From: an uncultured Geobacteraceae bacterium
GTDB taxonomy: Bacteria > Desulfobacterota > Desulfuromonadia > Desulfuromonadales > Geopsychrobacteraceae
Assembly (NCBI GenBank): GCA_937958075.1
Contig: CALFFB010000025.1
Coordinates: 1 to 20,141 of the forward strand
Direction: 5' to 3'
DNA: 20,141 nt
Part shown: positions 1-7,651 of the stretch, piece by piece
Numbering within the stretch: the stretch's first letter is position 1
Layout of the letters: every line of letters begins with the position of its first letter
Position numbers and translations under genes: made by a program
Notes under the pieces: generated by a model
Told to the model about the DNA's origin: nothing
The model's input: only the letters and a program-made list of their open reading frames with translations
Database searches by the model: none

Positions 1-43
1 TCAGTGCGGTCAACAAAAACAATATCAACAAAGAATAAGGCAA
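1..43 (-). CDS. 5' end of an exported or membrane protein gene (partial)
   Basis: A TTG start at 43 is preceded by a strong Shine-Dalgarno sequence, GGAGGAG on the minus strand (complement of 51-57), with 7 nt between. The 14 codons before the window edge read MPYSLLILFLLTAL, a short hydrophobic stretch like the start of a Sec signal peptide or signal anchor. It lies 61 nt after the hflX stop on the same strand and could be co-transcribed. What is seen is the SD and the hydrophobic start; that it is a gene is inference, since only 43 nt are present. The product cannot be named. Confidence 0.45.
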   Translation of the reverse strand, partial: MPYSLLILFLLTAL

Positions 44-104
44 AATGATTCTCCTCCGGAAGACAACGGATCGCACATGCACAAATCGGTAGCGGCGCTT
101 TTTC

Positions 105-1742
105 CTAGGGCACGACCTGATCGTCGTCGGGCCAGAAGCGCCGCTGCATTTCCGCAAGCAGCGGAGCGAAACTGCGACGATCAAGGGCGCTGACGGGAAT
201 GGCTCCGAACCGCCGGCACAGGTGGGACAACTCGTCTGGATCGACCCGATCAATTTTATTAAAAACCAGCAGCTGCTTGTTGCCGCCCAGGTTCAGTTCA
301 TCGAGAATTTTTTCGACGGCCCTGATTTGTTCCTCAAATCCCGGATTGGACACGTCGACCAGATGCAGCAGCAAATCCGCGTCTTCCAGCTCTTCCAGGG
401 TCGCCTTGAAAGCGCCTACCAGGCTCGGTGGCAGATCACGGATAAAGCCGACGGTATCGGTGATGATGACCTCCCGGTCCAGGGGAAAACGCAGGCGCCG
501 GGTGGCCGTATCCAGGGTGGCGAACAGGAGGTCCTCGGTCAGCACCTCGCTTTGGGTCAAGGCGTTGAGCAGTGTTGACTTGCCGGCATTGGTGTAACCG
601 ACAATGGAGATGATGGGAAGCGCCGCGCGAATCCGCTTTTGCCGCCGTTGCATCCGCCCGCGTCCGAGGCTGTCAAGCTCCTTTTCCAGCCGGCGGATAC
701 GATCACGAATACGGCGCCGGTCGATCTCCAACTTGGTTTCCCCCGGTCCGCGACCGCCGATACCGCCCATCAGCCGCGACATGGCCGTGCCCTTGCCGGT
801 CAAGCGCGGCAATATATACTTGAGCTGTGCCAGTTCCACCTGGACCTTGCCGTCCCGCGACTGGGCCCGACGGGCGAAGATATCGAGGATCAGCTGGCTG
901 CGATCGATGACCTTCATCTCCGTCATTTCCGAGATGGAACGGATCTGGTTGGGGCTCAAGTCCTGGTCGAACACCAGCAGGGTGGCCCGCTGCTGCAGGG
1001 CGCGGATGACAATCTCGCGCAGCTTGCCGGAACCGACCAGGTAGCGCGGATTGATCTGGCGTGGACGCTGGATGACCTCATCAATCACCACCAGGTTGGC
1101 GGTTCTGGCCAGTTCCACCAGTTCCGCCATGGAACGCTCCGCCTGCTCGCGCCCGGTCTGGGCGACGGAAATCAGCAGGGCCCGTTCGCGGCCGTCCGTC
1201 AGATCAACGGTCTCGGCGGCGAGGCGCTCCATTTCACCATCGAGGGCCTGAATAAAGGCGGTAAAGTCGAGCTTGAGCCGATGAAAGTCCGCCAACTGGA
1301 CCCGCTCAATCTGCTCCTTGTCGCGGGTCGGCAGCAGATGGGCGTATTCCAGCATGCCCGGCAGCCCGTCCTCACCAACGCCGATGGCGGCGATCAGATC
1401 CAGGCGCAGCAGTTCCAGATCGACCAGATCGTCCTGATTCAGCGCCTCCTGCTTTAAATGGGTATGCACGCAGCGCAGACCGCGCAGACCACTGCGGCCA
1501 AGGCTGTAACGGGACAGATCGGGAATCACGATCTGCCGGTCATCGCCGACGATGACGTGCTGAACGACCCCGGCGCGATCAATGATGACGCCGATCTGCC
1601 GCTCGATCTGCCGCGCCAGCTCAGTAATATAACGCGCCAGCTCAGCAGTAATCAGTTCCGTCGGCGGCAGTTTTCGCCGATAGATCCGTTCCAGAGCCTT
1701 GATCTGCGCAGGTTTAAGGCCGCTGATCTGCCCTTCTAGCAT
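105..1742 (-). CDS. hflX: GTPase HflX, ribosome-associated
   Basis: HflX family GTPase, 545 aa. Known family role: binds the 50S subunit, splits stalled or stressed 70S ribosomes and hydrolyses GTP in the cytoplasm. The glycine-rich HflX N-terminal domain (about 200-345) ends in GGIGGRGPGETKLE before a basic linker helix. The GTPase domain follows with P-loop GYTNAGKST (about 382-390), G3 DTVGF (about 429-433) and G4 NKID (about 495-498). An additional N-terminal segment of roughly 185 residues makes it longer than the E. coli protein (about 426 aa), which I believe is common in Geobacter-type bacteria. ATG 1742 is the only possible start: the in-frame codons back to the upstream TGA contain no other. 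No clear SD precedes it, which is odd. It follows fabI on the same strand across a hairpin. Confidence 0.95.
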   Translation of the reverse strand: MLEGQISGLKPAQIKALERIYRRKLPPTELITAELARYITELARQIERQIGVIIDRAGVVQHVIVGDDRQIVIPDLSRYSLGRSGLRGLRCVHTHLKQEALNQDDLVDLELLRLDLIAAIGVGEDGLPGMLEYAHLLPTRDKEQIERVQLADFHRLKLDFTAFIQALDGEMERLAAETVDLTDGRERALLISVAQTGREQAERSMAELVELARTANLVVIDEVIQRPRQINPRYLVGSGKLREIVIRALQQRATLLVFDQDLSPNQIRSISEMTEMKVIDRSQLILDIFARRAQSRDGKVQVELAQLKYILPRLTGKGTAMSRLMGGIGGRGPGETKLEIDRRRIRDRIRRLEKELDSLGRGRMQRRQKRIRAALPIISIVGYTNAGKSTLLNALTQSEVLTEDLLFATLDTATRRLRFPLDREVIITDTVGFIRDLPPSLVGAFKATLEELEDADLLLHLVDVSNPGFEEQIRAVEKILDELNLGGNKQLLVFNKIDRVDPDELSHLCRRFGAIPVSALDRRSFAPLLAEMQRRFWPDDDQVVP

Positions 1743-1767
1743 GAAAAAGAACCAACATCAGAACGAT

Positions 1768-1791
1768 GAAAGGCTCCTGACGGAGCCTTTC
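1768..1791 (-). terminator. Hairpin terminator between fabI and hflX
   Basis: Perfect 10-bp inverted repeat, GAAAGGCTCC and GGAGCCTTTC, around a 4-nt loop. It lies 26 nt past the fabI stop and 25 nt before the hflX start. On the minus strand the 3' arm ends in TTTC without a longer U-run, so termination may be partial. If so, hflX could receive read-through from fabI. Confidence 0.7.
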
Positions 1792-1817
1792 GAGTCGTGG
1801 TGGCAGAAAAAGCAGAC

Positions 1818-2582
1818 TTAACCGGCAACATGGAAACCTGCATCGACATAATGCACTTCGCCGGTTACTCCGGATGCCAGATCGGACAACAGATAGAGGG
1901 TGGCCCTGCCGACATCCTCCTGGGTCACCAGGCGCTTCAGGGGCGAGCGTTCTTCAGCGACCCGCAATTTTTCCTTGAAATTGGCGATACCGGAAGCGGC
2001 CAGGGTTTTGATGGGACCGGCGGACACCGCATTGACGCGAATCCCCTTCTCGCCGAGTTCCGCCGCCAGATAGCGCACGGAGGATTCGAGCGCCGCCTTG
2101 GCAACGCCCATGACGTTATATTCGGGGATCGCCCGCACCGAACCCAGATAGGTCATGGTGACGATACTGCCGCCCTCCTTGAGCACCGGCAGGGCGCAGC
2201 GGGTCATGGAGATCAGGGAGTAGGCACTGACATCGAGGGCCAGGCGAAAGCCCTCGCGACTGGTCTGGCTGAAGGGGTTTTTCAGGTCGTCACGGTTGGC
2301 GAAAGCAACAGCGTGAACGACAAAGTCGACGCTGCCCCAGGCTTTTTCCAGTTCGTCAAAAACCGCGACCATCTCCACTTCATTCTGTACATCACAGGGC
2401 AGGATCAGGGTTGAACCGAGACTTTCGGCCAGAGGCCGTACGCGCTTTTCCAGTGCGTCATTGAGATAGGTAAAGGCCAGTTCGGCGCCGGCGGCATGCA
2501 GTTGTTGAGCAACACCCCAGGCGATGCTCTTGTCATTGGCAACGCCGAAAACAATGCCGCGTTTCCCTGTCATAAGTCCCAT
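1818..2582 (-). CDS. fabI: Enoyl-[acyl-carrier-protein] reductase (NADH), FabI
   Basis: 254 aa, the normal FabI length. Catalyses the last reduction of each fatty-acid elongation cycle, trans-2-enoyl-ACP to acyl-ACP, using NADH or NADPH; target of triclosan in this family. It is an SDR-fold protein with the divergent FabI nucleotide-binding start GVANDKSIAWG (13-23). The catalytic Tyr155 and Lys162 sit in YNVMGVAK, spaced Y-x6-K rather than the classical SDR Y-x3-K, and the second conserved tyrosine is Tyr145 in TYLGS. These correspond to E. coli Tyr156, Lys163 and Tyr146. A purine-rich GGGAGAG lies upstream of ATG 2582; the in-frame ATG three codons later is an alternative start. The gene looks intact and ordinary. 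Confidence 0.95.
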   Translation of the reverse strand: MGLMTGKRGIVFGVANDKSIAWGVAQQLHAAGAELAFTYLNDALEKRVRPLAESLGSTLILPCDVQNEVEMVAVFDELEKAWGSVDFVVHAVAFANRDDLKNPFSQTSREGFRLALDVSAYSLISMTRCALPVLKEGGSIVTMTYLGSVRAIPEYNVMGVAKAALESSVRYLAAELGEKGIRVNAVSAGPIKTLAASGIANFKEKLRVAEERSPLKRLVTQEDVGRATLYLLSDLASGVTGEVHYVDAGFHVAG

Positions 2583-2663
2583 AGATACGTCTCTCCCGTC
2601 TGTGTCCCGGCGACTTTGTCATCACCGGCAATGGCTATGATTTCGTAACCGCCACTTTTTAGC

Positions 2664-2703
2664 AAAAGCGCGCTGATAAGGCAAGATAACTTGCCGCGCT
2701 TTT
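2664..2703 (-). terminator. Hairpin terminator downstream of the TRAP operon
   Basis: The outer stem AAAAGCGC (2664-2671) pairs with GCGCTTTT (2696-2703). It encloses an inner stem GGCAAG/CTTGCC (2680-2685/2690-2695) with an ATAA loop and a one-sided bulge. On the minus strand the structure ends in a T-tract. It lies about 130 nt beyond the dctM stop and before fabI, so it best serves the TRAP operon. I see nothing else in 2583-2832. Confidence 0.6.
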
Positions 2704-2832
2704 GTTGTTCCGGCCGACAAAGGTTCGGTTCTGTGCCCCTCCCGATGCCGCACCGGCTGCTGTTTTGCCGAGCATGCCTGAAAAGCAGCCCCTCCTTGTC
2801 TTTACGGCAGCAACAAAACGTACGGGATTCCG

Positions 2833-4179
2833 TCAGTTCATGATATCGATACCGAATAGACCAGGATTAAACATCAACAGCAACAGCACGATAATCTGAA
2901 TGAGAATAAAGGGAACCACTCCGCGATAAATCTGCACGGTTCTGACCCCCGGTGGCGCAACACCTTTGAGATAAAACAGACTGAACCCGAAGGGCGGCGT
3001 CAGAAATGATGTCTGCAGGTTCATGGCGATGAGAATGGCAAACCACACGGGGTTGATGCCGATGGCCTCGGCGATAGGGACTAAAATCGGCACAATGATA
3101 TAGGAAATTTCAACAAAATCGATAAAGAAGCCAAGAACCAGAATGGCAACCATCGACAGAATGATAAATCCCCATTTTTCCCCCGGCAGTCCGAGCATGA
3201 AGTGTTCAACGATTTCTTCGCCGCCGGTGTAGGAAAAAACCATCGAAAAGGCCGTTGCGCCGATAAGAATACCGAACACCATAGCCGTCACGTTGACCGT
3301 CGCCAGTGCGGCTTCATGAAGCATTTTAAAGGAAAAAGACCGATAGAGGAGTGACAGCACAATAGCCCCGATACAACCGACCGCCGAGGACTCCGTCGGC
3401 GTTGCGATCCCCGCGAAGATGGAGCCCAGCACCAGCACAATCAGAATCAGCGGGGGCGCCACCGCCAGCAACGCGTTCCAGATCTGCCGGGCCTTGCTCT
3501 GCCTGCTCTCAATAACCACCGGAGGGGCGATATCTTTCATGAAATAGGAAACGATAAAAATAAACAGAACATAACAGACAACCAGGGCAAGGCCTGGAAA
3601 CAGGGCGGCCTTGAACAGGTCACCGACAGGCAACTGAAACACATCACCGAGGATAATCAGGATAATGGAGGGCGGTATAATCTGCCCCAGGGTGCCGGCG
3701 GCGCAGATCGTTCCCGTCGCCAGCTCCTTGTTATAACCGTACTTCAGCATAACCGGCAGGGAAATGACCCCCATGGCCACAACGCTGGCCCCGACAACAC
3801 CGGTTGACGCGGCAAGCAGGGTTCCCACGAGAATGGTGCTGATGGCCAGGCCGCCGCGGATCTCGCCGAACAGAAACCCCATGGATTCGAGCAGACGTTC
3901 GGCCAGTTTGGTTTTCTGCAGAATAATGCCCATGAGAATAAACAGGGGCACCGCCATGAGGATGGTGTTCTGCATGATGGAAAAAACGCGAAAGGGCATG
4001 AAACCGAACATATCCTTGCCGATGGTGAACCCTTCCATTATGGTTCCACCAAACTGCAGGGACTCAACCACACCCCCGATCATGGCAAAGAAGACAGCCA
4101 CCGCGCCAAAGGTAAAAGCCACCGGGAAACCCACCAGCAACATCACCAGCGCCACGAAAAACATGATGATGCCAACCAT
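2833..4179 (-). CDS. dctM: TRAP transporter large permease, DctM subunit
   Basis: 448 aa, very hydrophobic throughout, with about a dozen membrane helices; matches the DctM/SiaM large subunit of tripartite ATP-independent periplasmic transporters. In this family it forms the ion-coupled translocation pathway in the inner membrane. Recognisable features are the start MVGIIMFFVALVMLLVGFPV, the segment GTLGQIIPPSIILIILGD in the middle, and QTSFLTPPFGFSLFYLKGV near the end, which are conserved glycine/proline-rich re-entrant regions. It starts one base after the dctQ stop (TGA-C-ATG on the minus strand), indicating translational coupling. It is the last gene of the operon and is intact. Confidence 0.95.
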   Translation of the reverse strand: MVGIIMFFVALVMLLVGFPVAFTFGAVAVFFAMIGGVVESLQFGGTIMEGFTIGKDMFGFMPFRVFSIMQNTILMAVPLFILMGIILQKTKLAERLLESMGFLFGEIRGGLAISTILVGTLLAASTGVVGASVVAMGVISLPVMLKYGYNKELATGTICAAGTLGQIIPPSIILIILGDVFQLPVGDLFKAALFPGLALVVCYVLFIFIVSYFMKDIAPPVVIESRQSKARQIWNALLAVAPPLILIVLVLGSIFAGIATPTESSAVGCIGAIVLSLLYRSFSFKMLHEAALATVNVTAMVFGILIGATAFSMVFSYTGGEEIVEHFMLGLPGEKWGFIILSMVAILVLGFFIDFVEISYIIVPILVPIAEAIGINPVWFAILIAMNLQTSFLTPPFGFSLFYLKGVAPPGVRTVQIYRGVVPFILIQIIVLLLLMFNPGLFGIDIMN

Positions 4180-4180
4180 G

Positions 4181-4702
4181 TCAGGACTCCCTCTCCGGGG
4201 CCGAGTGCCCCCGGTAGCGGTTGATATTTTTGATGATGAAGCCGACGTTGACCAGCAGCAGCAGATAGAAGGACAGAGGGATCAGCCCCTTGATCAGCCA
4301 GCGGTAGGGCAGGCCACCAGGGTCACCACTTGCCTCGCCGCTGCGGTAGGATTCCAGGACAAACTCCGTTGATCCGGTAGCGATAAGGAGGGAAACCGGC
4401 AGCAGAAACAGCACGGCGCCAACCAGGTTGATCAGGGCCTGTTTTTTCGGCTGCAGGCGATCATAGATGACATCGACCCTGACGTGCCCGTCCTCTTTCA
4501 GGGCGTAGGAGATGCCGAGCAGAATGATCAGGGAAAAAAAGTGCCATTCCAGTTCCTGCATGCCGATGGAGCCACTGCGAAAAAAATAGCGCATCACGAC
4601 ATTGTAAAATACGTTGAGCATCATAACGAGCATGATAACGCCACACACATGCCCGATTGCATTGGCAAATTTATCAAAGTAGTATTCCGCCTTGATGAGC
4701 AT
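4181..4702 (-). CDS. dctQ: TRAP transporter small permease, DctQ subunit
   Basis: 173 aa with four membrane segments (near residues 17-37, 52-69, 88-110 and 130-152), the pattern of DctQ small permease proteins that partner DctM. Start choice: ATG 4702 has AGGAG about 5 nt upstream. A longer reading from GTG 4720 would place that SD inside the coding sequence, so the shorter form is preferred. Motifs seen include MQELEWHFFSLIILLGISYAL and DGHVRVDVIYDRL, typical of the family. It sits between dctP, with a 180-nt gap holding hairpins, and dctM, with a 1-nt gap. Confidence 0.92.
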   Translation of the reverse strand: MLIKAEYYFDKFANAIGHVCGVIMLVMMLNVFYNVVMRYFFRSGSIGMQELEWHFFSLIILLGISYALKEDGHVRVDVIYDRLQPKKQALINLVGAVLFLLPVSLLIATGSTEFVLESYRSGEASGDPGGLPYRWLIKGLIPLSFYLLLLVNVGFIIKNINRYRGHSAPERES

Positions 4703-4804
4703 TCTCACTCCTGCAGACACCTGTGCCAGTCAAGGCCAGGCAAGACGCCTCCCCGGTATTGCTGCAACCTGACCTGGGGGCTGGATATCAATGATCGTGG
4801 TGGA

Positions 4805-4832
4805 TTTTTGGCTGCGAACCAGGTTGCCAAAA
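4805..4832 (-). other. Second stem-loop in the dctP-dctQ spacer
   Basis: TTTTGGC (4805-4811) and GCCAAAA (4826-4832) form a 7-bp stem, with AACC/GGTT able to pair inside the loop. It lies directly 3' of the larger dctP-proximal hairpin on the minus strand. Its role is unknown; it could block 3' exonucleases together with that hairpin or be an alternative fold. Seen directly; function is inference. Confidence 0.4.
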
Positions 4833-4835
4833 CGA

Positions 4836-4869
4836 CCTCAGGTGACGACCGGTCAGCCGTCACCTGAGG
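4836..4869 (-). terminator. Intra-operon hairpin after dctP (attenuator or mRNA stabiliser)
   Basis: Perfect 12-bp inverted repeat, CCTCAGGTGACG and CGTCACCTGAGG, around a 10-nt loop. It begins 13 nt beyond the dctP stop. On the minus strand it is followed by TCGTTTTGG, a short U-tract, so it is probably a leaky terminator or a 3'-end protector. Position between binding-protein and permease genes is a known arrangement for producing more binding protein than membrane subunits. Confidence 0.65.
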
Positions 4870-4882
4870 CATGGAGCGCAGA

Positions 4883-5950
4883 TTATTCGAGGTTGTCCTT
4901 AAGATAATCGTAATCGGAAATCTGGGTCCAGACACGTGCCTTTTTCATATATTCAGCCTGTGACTCCATGGTCTCCTTGAACAGCGGGTACTCGTCGGAC
5001 ATCTGCTTGAGCAGTTTCTGATTGGCCGCCTTCATGGCGTCGATAATTTCCCTGGAGAAAGTCTTGACTTTGATATGCGGGTATTCCGTTGCAATCTCAT
5101 CCCAGGCTATGGCGCTTTCATGGTAGTTCTGGGCATACATGTCATAGGATGCGGTGCGCATGGCCACCCGTAAAATTTCCTTGTAGTTGTCCGGCAGCGC
5201 TTCAAAAGCCTTCTGGTTGACCAGGTACTGCAGTTCGGTGGCGGGCTCATGCCAGCCGGTATAATAGTAAGGTGCCACCTTGTGGAAGCCAAGCTTGATA
5301 TCCATGCCGGGGCCAACCCATTCAAGGGCATCGATGGTGCCACGCTCCAGGGCGGTATACAGCTCTCCCGGAGCGATATTGGTGACCACGGTTCCCAGTT
5401 CCGCCAGCACCTCGCCGGCAAATCCGGGGATGCGCATCTTCAGTCCTTTAAGATCATCCAGTGTATTGATTTCCTTGCGGAACCAGCCACCCATCTGGTT
5501 GCCGGTGTTGCCCCCCGGAAAGGAGTACATATTGTGCGGCGCATAGGCTTTCTGCATCAGCTCCATACCGCCGCCATAATAGAACCAGGCATACTGCTCG
5601 GGGGCTGTCATGCCGAAAGGCATGGTCGTAAAGGGCAGCAGATTGACGTCCTTCCCTTTCCAGTAGTAGGAGGCGGTGTGGGCCATTTCGTACTGGCCGG
5701 CCTTGACCATGTCAAGAACGCCGAAAGGAGATTTATGCCGGTTGGCCGAATCGATGCGGATGATGAAATTTCCGTCACTCATCTTTTCGACCATCTCGGC
5801 CATACTCTCAACCGAGGTGGTAAAGGGATGCAAAGTTGTCCCCCAGGTCATCGCCAGCTTCCACATGACTTTTTTGTCTGCGGCCTGAGCATGCACCGCG
5901 ACAGCCACAATCAGCACCAGCATCATGAGTACTTTTTTCCAGCGTTTCAT
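4883..5950 (-). CDS. dctP: TRAP transporter periplasmic substrate-binding protein, DctP family (TakP-like)
   Basis: 355 aa. An N-terminal Sec signal peptide (basic MKRWKK, hydrophobic core, cleavage likely after AVAVHAQA near residue 23) sends it to the periplasm, where DctP proteins capture an organic acid and deliver it to DctQM. The family signature is the segment LKGLKMRIPGF, whose arginine usually clamps the ligand carboxylate, followed by ALERGTIDALEWVGP and VAPYYYTGWHEP. The WVGP and YYY-GWHEP motifs resemble the 2-oxoacid/monocarboxylate-binding TakP class from memory, so pyruvate-like or branched 2-oxoacids are plausible ligands; this is not proven. ATG 5950 has AAGGAG 6 nt upstream. 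First gene of the operon, divergent from leuCD. Confidence 0.93.
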   Translation of the reverse strand: MKRWKKVLMMLVLIVAVAVHAQAADKKVMWKLAMTWGTTLHPFTTSVESMAEMVEKMSDGNFIIRIDSANRHKSPFGVLDMVKAGQYEMAHTASYYWKGKDVNLLPFTTMPFGMTAPEQYAWFYYGGGMELMQKAYAPHNMYSFPGGNTGNQMGGWFRKEINTLDDLKGLKMRIPGFAGEVLAELGTVVTNIAPGELYTALERGTIDALEWVGPGMDIKLGFHKVAPYYYTGWHEPATELQYLVNQKAFEALPDNYKEILRVAMRTASYDMYAQNYHESAIAWDEIATEYPHIKVKTFSREIIDAMKAANQKLLKQMSDEYPLFKETMESQAEYMKKARVWTQISDYDYLKDNLE

Positions 5951-5981
5951 CGTCGACTCCTTCCCGAAAGGTAATAGATGC

Positions 5982-6007
5982 TCTCAAATATCGTTCTACA
6001 TTTGAGA
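5982..6007. promoter_or_regulatory. Inverted repeat upstream of dctP, candidate operator
   Basis: TCTCAAAT (5982-5989) and ATTTGAGA (6000-6007) form an 8-bp perfect dyad with a 10-nt spacer, a centre-to-centre distance of about 18 bp (roughly two helical turns). It lies 32-57 bp before the dctP start in the 291-bp divergent spacer with leuC, where a dimeric regulator could act. The spacer also holds GAATCC/GGATTC (6109-6123). I found no convincing -35/-10 pair for either gene. Confidence 0.4.
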
Positions 6008-6241
6008 ATGATGTCACAACCTACCAGATTTCTAGAAAAAAATTCAAGCAACAAAACAACTTGGGCCGTCAGCTCCGGGGCGCTGCAAACTCACCGGACC
6101 GGCACCGAATCCAAAGGATTCTGCTTTTAAAAAATGACAATAAACAGCTTTTGATGCCTGACAGCGACATTCACGGGTGGGCAAAAGGATCGGACTTACA
6201 TTATGATGGGGGTCATCTGCACAACTCACAGGGAGAAGCAC

Positions 6242-7651
6242 ATGGGCACAACACTCTATGACAAACTCTGGAACAGCCACGTCGTCTCTCAGGAAGACGA
6301 CGGCACCTGCCTCCTCTATATCGACCGGCAGATGCTCCACGAAGTCACCTCGCCACAGGCCTTTGAAGGGCTGCGCCTGAGCGGTCGCAAACCCTGGCGC
6401 ACCGACGCCAGCCTGGCGGTCCCCGATCACAACGTTCCGACAAAGGATCGCGCCGCCGGTATCGCCGATCCCGTTTCCCGCCTGCAGGTCGAGACCCTGG
6501 AAAAGAACTGCCGCGATTTCGGCATCACCCTGTTCGGCATGGACGATCCGCGGCAGGGGATTGTCCACGTTATCGGCCCGGAGCAGGGAGCGACCCTGCC
6601 GGGCATGACGATTGTCTGCGGCGACTCCCACACCGCCACCCACGGCGCTTTCGGTGCCCTGGCCTTCGGTATCGGCACCTCGGAGGTGGAACATGTCCTG
6701 GCAACCCAGTGCCTGCTGCAGAAAAAATCGCAATCGATGCTCATCGACATCAATGGCGACCTGCCCCCCGGGCTCACCGCCAAGGATATCGTTCTGGCCA
6801 TCATCGGCCGTATCGGCACCGCCGGCGGCACCGGCTACACCATCGAGTTCGGCGGGTCGACCATCCGCGCCCTGTCCATGGAAGGACGCATGACCATCTG
6901 CAACATGACCATCGAGGCCGGTGCCCGTGCTGGGCTGATTGCCGTCGACCAGACCACCATCGACTACATCAAAGGGCGCCCCTTTGCCCCCACCGGCGAG
7001 TTGTGGGAGCAGGCGGTGGCCGCCTGGCACCATCTGCGCAGCGATGCAGACGCGCAATTTGACCGGACAGTCACCATTGACGCCCGCGACCTGTTGCCGC
7101 AGATCACCTGGGGCACCTCCCCGGAGATGGTTGTCACCATTGACGGCGTCGTGCCCGACCCGAAAGATGAGCCCGATCCGGTCAAGCGCGAGGGCATGTT
7201 CAAGGCCCTGGAGTATATGGGACTGACCCCCGGCACGGCCATGACCGACATCCGCCCGGAGATCATCTTCATCGGTTCCTGCACCAACGGCCGCATTGAA
7301 GATCTGCGCGCCGTCGCCGGGGTGGTCAAGGGGCGCAAGGTCGCTGCCGGCATTAAACAGGCGCTGATTGTGCCCGGATCAGGGCTGGTCAGACAGCAGG
7401 CGGAAGCGGAGGGGCTTGATCGGATTTTCATCGAGGCCGGTTTTGAGTGGCGTGAACCGGGCTGCTCCATGTGCCTGGCCATGAACAACGACCGCCTGGC
7501 ACCGGGACAACGCTGCGCGTCCACCTCCAACCGTAATTTTGAAGGGCGCCAGGGCCAGGGCGGACGCACCCACCTGGTCAGCCCGGCCATGGCCGCAGCG
7601 GCGGCCGTGACCGGTCATTTTATCGATGTGCGTGAACTGGAGGTGAACTGA
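6242..7651 (+). CDS. leuC: 3-isopropylmalate dehydratase large subunit, LeuC
   Basis: 469 aa. With LeuD it isomerises 2-isopropylmalate to 3-isopropylmalate in leucine biosynthesis; cytoplasmic, aconitase superfamily. The three [4Fe-4S] cluster cysteines are Cys347 (GSCTNGRIEDLRAVAGV) and Cys408/Cys411 (EPGCSMCLAMNNDRL), nearly the E. coli numbering. Also seen: DHNVPT near residue 62, CGDSHTATHGAFGALAFGIG and the end motif NRNFEGRQG. A start at 6203 would add 13 residues that do not look like LeuC; ATG 6242 has GGGAGA about 8 nt upstream and begins MGTTLYDKLW, a normal LeuC start. The length matches the long bacterial (E. coli-type) LeuC rather than the shorter archaeal-type HACN enzyme. No leuA or leuB is in view. 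Confidence 0.96.
   Translation: MGTTLYDKLWNSHVVSQEDDGTCLLYIDRQMLHEVTSPQAFEGLRLSGRKPWRTDASLAVPDHNVPTKDRAAGIADPVSRLQVETLEKNCRDFGITLFGMDDPRQGIVHVIGPEQGATLPGMTIVCGDSHTATHGAFGALAFGIGTSEVEHVLATQCLLQKKSQSMLIDINGDLPPGLTAKDIVLAIIGRIGTAGGTGYTIEFGGSTIRALSMEGRMTICNMTIEAGARAGLIAVDQTTIDYIKGRPFAPTGELWEQAVAAWHHLRSDADAQFDRTVTIDARDLLPQITWGTSPEMVVTIDGVVPDPKDEPDPVKREGMFKALEYMGLTPGTAMTDIRPEIIFIGSCTNGRIEDLRAVAGVVKGRKVAAGIKQALIVPGSGLVRQQAEAEGLDRIFIEAGFEWREPGCSMCLAMNNDRLAPGQRCASTSNRNFEGRQGQGGRTHLVSPAMAAAAAVTGHFIDVRELEVN

Noticed and set aside
639..1457. 272-codon open frame on the plus strand
   Set aside because: Antisense to hflX, produced by GC-rich codon bias; no motif.
6061..6241. Leucine leader peptide for leuCD attenuation
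   Set aside because: An ORF here reads ILLLKNDNKQLLM, with some Leu codons, but it has no SD, runs into leuC in another frame, and no terminator/antiterminator pair follows.
6044..7057. 337-codon open frame on the minus strand
   Set aside because: Antisense to leuC; extends over its conserved N-terminal motifs and has no family resemblance.
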